DNA of 6,320 bases from an uncultured Eubacteriales bacterium (lineage in GTDB: Bacteria; Bacillota; Clostridia; Oscillospirales; Acutalibacteraceae): assembly GCA_900321665.1 (NCBI GenBank), contig ONWY01000087.1, positions 1 to 6,320 of the forward strand, written 5' to 3'. Position 1 is the first letter of the stretch, and every line of letters begins with the position of its first letter. Shown here piece by piece: positions 4,635-6,320 of this stretch. The notes below the pieces were generated by a model. That model was not told where the DNA came from and did not search any database. It saw only the letters and a list, made by a program, of their open reading frames with translations. The position numbers and the translations under genes were made by a program.

Positions 4635-5798
4635 ATGTTAACAACCAATTATTATGATAATTACCGCGGCACCGGTGCGGACAAATTGAAATTTGCGCTC
4701 ATGCCTTTCGTTTGCTTTGCCTGCTTCGGCTGCCCGACGCAATACGGAAGCTACATCAAGGTCTTAAGCGGCTTTGTCGCACCCGCTTTTTTCATCCTTT
4801 GCGGCTTTTTTATGTTCGGCAAAAGCAGCGAGGAACGCCTTGATAATATTAAGCGCGGCATCAAAAGAAGCGCCGCCATGTTTATTCCGATGTTCATTGT
4901 ATTCCTTGCAATCAATGCCGTTTATTATTATTTCGTCAATGGTATCAATGTGTTCCCGACATTGCTCGGCAAAAGAAAGCTCTTTGAAATTTTTGTGCTT
5001 TCGTATTGGCCCTTTGACATGGGCGCATCTATTTGGTTTATTCAAGATTTACTCTATGTTTATATCTTTCTGTTTTTGCTTGAAAAAATCAAGCTGTTCA
5101 AGTTGTATAAAGTCATTATGGTTTTGCTTTTGCTTGCCACGCCTTTTGTCGGGGAGTTTGCAAAAGCGGTGCATTTCAGTTTTTTAGGCTACAACTATAT
5201 TCCTATCGGCTTTTTCACTTGTGCCTTGCCCTTTGTGTTGCTCGGTGCTTTTTTGAGAGAAAAGTTTAAGCTCATATTAAGGGCTTCTACCGGTTTGTTT
5301 TACTTTTTCGCCATTGTCGGTTTCATTGCGGCTTTTGCGGAAATGGAATTGCTCAGCAAACACAATTTGCTTGCCTACACCGGTCAGTCCATCGGCTTAA
5401 ACCTTGCCGCGGTCGGACTTTGCTGCATTGCTTTTTTAAATGCGGAATCGCGCGAAAACTTTTTTTCAAAGCACGGCGCAAGCTATGCAAAACGCATTTA
5501 CATTCTTTCACAGCCGGTGGCGTTTGCGTTACTGGTGCCGGCACAATTTTTCAGCCTCAAATTTCTTTTGATTGTCAGAGACGCCGGCGCTATCATTGTG
5601 TACCCGGTTTGCTTACTGCTCGCTTACATTATCGGGAGAATAAAAGCAAACGTGTTGCGCAAAAAGCGTTTAAAGGAAAGGCTGTCCCTTTTGTTATGGA
5701 GCTGCCAAATTACAGATTCCCGGCCGCAAAGAACGTATTCCACTTATTGTGGGAAAAAGCCAAGGATTTTCTGCAGAGAGCTTTTTCCATTATCCTGA
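4635..5798 (+). CDS. Multi-pass membrane protein resembling acyltransferase family 3; 3' end replaced by foreign sequence
   Basis: Translation starts one base after the ABC exporter stop, with GGGGGA (4623-4628) six bases upstream, so the two are translationally linked. Residues 1-345 are very hydrophobic, with about ten membrane segments and features I associate with acyltransferase family 3: an N-terminal DKLKF...SGFVAPAFFILCGFF block (16-59), ASIWFIQDLLYVYIFLFLL (131-149), and a later YIPIGFFTCALPFVLLGAFL (188-207). These enzymes move acyl groups from acyl-CoA to sugars or other acceptors at the membrane. The His usually found at the end of the first helix is not seen here (CFACFGCP instead), so activity is uncertain; a transport or immunity role is possible. 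From about residue 345 the sequence becomes hydrophilic and is really the feoB coding strand read in another frame, so the listed stop at 5798 is probably not native. The natural protein likely ends soon after RIKANVLRKK. Confidence 0.72.
   Translation: MLTTNYYDNYRGTGADKLKFALMPFVCFACFGCPTQYGSYIKVLSGFVAPAFFILCGFFMFGKSSEERLDNIKRGIKRSAAMFIPMFIVFLAINAVYYYFVNGINVFPTLLGKRKLFEIFVLSYWPFDMGASIWFIQDLLYVYIFLFLLEKIKLFKLYKVIMVLLLLATPFVGEFAKAVHFSFLGYNYIPIGFFTCALPFVLLGAFLREKFKLILRASTGLFYFFAIVGFIAAFAEMELLSKHNLLAYTGQSIGLNLAAVGLCCIAFLNAESRENFFSKHGASYAKRIYILSQPVAFALLVPAQFFSLKFLLIVRDAGAIIVYPVCLLLAYIIGRIKANVLRKKRLKERLSLLLWSCQITDSRPQRTYSTYCGKKPRIFCRELFPLS
5640..5675. other. Junction between the acyltransferase-like gene and feoB
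   Basis: To the left the reading frame of the membrane protein is coherent up to about RIKANVLRKK (335-344). To the right FeoB homology in a different frame starts at AFKGKAVPFVMELP (from 5666). No gap, repeat, insertion-sequence end or attachment-site motif is visible at the join. It may be a deletion or recombination scar or an assembly chimera. Confidence 0.6.
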
Positions 5799-6238
5799 TT
5801 GCGACGATAGTGGTCTGGTTTCTGCAGAGCTTTGACGTTCGGCTCAACGTGGTCTCCGACAGCGCAAACAGTCTGCTTGCCCTGCTGGGCCGGCTTCTCG
5901 CGCCCCTCTTTAAGCCCCTGGGCTTCGGGGACTGGCGGGCGGTGACGGCGCTGATCTCCGGCTTTACGGCCAAGGAGGCGGTGGTCTCCACGCTGGCGGT
6001 GCTGATGAACACCAGCACCGCGGAGCTCGGCGGCGCCCTGGGCGGGCTGTTCAGCCCGCTGACGGCGGTGAGCTTTTTGGTCTTTACCCTGCTCTATACC
6101 CCCTGCGTGGCGGCGGTGGCCGCCATCCGGCGGGAGCTGGGCTCCGGGCTCAAGACCCTGGGCGTGGTGCTGATGCAGTGCGGCGTGGCCTGGATCGCGG
6201 CCTTTGTGGCCCTGCGGCTGGGGGCGCTGCTGGCATGA
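5666..6238 (+). pseudogene. feoB: Ferrous iron transporter FeoB, C-terminal fragment
   Basis: From 5666 to the TGA at 6236-6238 the frame reads as the C-terminal 190 residues of FeoB, the plasma-membrane Fe2+ importer. Recognisable blocks are VPFVMELPNYRFPAAKNVF, then AKDFLQRAFSIIL, RLNVVSDSANSLLALLG, GDWRAVTALISGFTAKEAVV, and LLYTPCVAAVAAIRREL near the end, followed by a last membrane helix. A full FeoB has roughly 650-800 residues: the N-terminal G-protein domain and the first gate region are absent, replaced by the acyltransferase-like gene. The open frame continues upstream to an ATG at 5420, but that part is an out-of-frame reading of the upstream gene. Local GC is about 45% over the first 150 bases of the fragment and about 65-73% after 5880. 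If the contig is correct this is a dead gene; if chimeric it is the tail of an intact feoB from another genome. Confidence 0.85.
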
Positions 6239-6320
6239 GCGTGCTGGACTGGCTGATCCTCGCCGTGGTGGGGGCGCTCGTGGTACTGGCCTTCCGCAAA
6301 AAAAAAAAAAAAAAGGGCTG
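6235..6320 (+). CDS. Small FeoB-associated membrane protein, N-terminal part (runs off right edge)
   Basis: ATG at 6235-6237 overlaps the feoB stop as ATGA, typical of translational coupling. The 28 visible residues begin MSVLDWLILAVVGALVVLAF, one membrane helix, followed by RKKKKKKG. Short proteins with one helix, a basic segment and a Cys-rich tail are known directly downstream of feoB in Firmicutes (FeoB-associated Cys-rich membrane proteins). The Cys-rich tail would lie beyond the window, so the assignment rests on position and the helix. The lysine run comes from 17 consecutive A's (6298-6314), so its length and the frame beyond it may be wrong. Confidence 0.65.
   Translation, partial: MSVLDWLILAVVGALVVLAFRKKKKKKG

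Noticed and set aside
5420..5665. N-terminal 82 residues of the open frame that leads into FeoB
   Set aside because: This part is an out-of-frame reading of the acyltransferase-like gene; it has no membrane helices or FeoB motifs.

Overview
The window looks like a contig from a low-to-mid GC gut Firmicute, probably Oscillospiraceae/Ruminococcaceae. The reasons are AAGGAG-type ribosome binding sites, canonical sigma-A promoters, a secreted beta-helix-type repeat protein of the kind common in gut Clostridia, an IS1182-family remnant, and long intergenic stretches packed with structured repeats. The taxon is inferred from style and recalled families, not from a marker gene.

Layout. Positions 1-596 (minus strand) hold the N-terminal 198 codons of a secreted repeat protein that runs off the left edge; its promoter is near 653-681. 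From about 600 to 2165 there is no intact gene. This stretch holds a long structured repeat (829-1003), a second short repeat hairpin (1045-1094), smaller hairpins, a minus-strand terminator (1251-1276), a segment with two mutually exclusive pairings (1336-1410), a 278-bp element with perfect 28-bp inverted ends (1424-1701) and the decayed 3' end of an IS1182-family insertion sequence (1730 to about 2165).

The central cassette is 2166 to about 5660, plus strand. A consensus promoter drives a 127-residue unrecognised protein whose N-terminus looks like a leader segment (EIVRFHAEDVIATSG). A Rho-independent terminator follows, then a 640-residue ABC exporter half-transporter, and one base later a multi-pass membrane protein resembling acyltransferase family 3. 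I infer a made-and-exported peptide or small protein, with abundant expression of the first gene and weaker read-through into the transporter and membrane enzyme. The product and any modification are unknown; this is the best candidate for an undescribed system here.

The right end (about 5665-6320) is the C-terminal third of ferrous iron transporter FeoB followed by the start of a small FeoB-associated membrane protein. It is joined out of frame to the end of the acyltransferase-like gene, with no FeoB N-terminus, and local GC rises from about 45% to about 70% shortly after. That join, and the 17-A run at the end, could be a real recombination scar or a chimeric assembly; the sequence alone cannot settle which, so the last 650 bases should be treated with caution.
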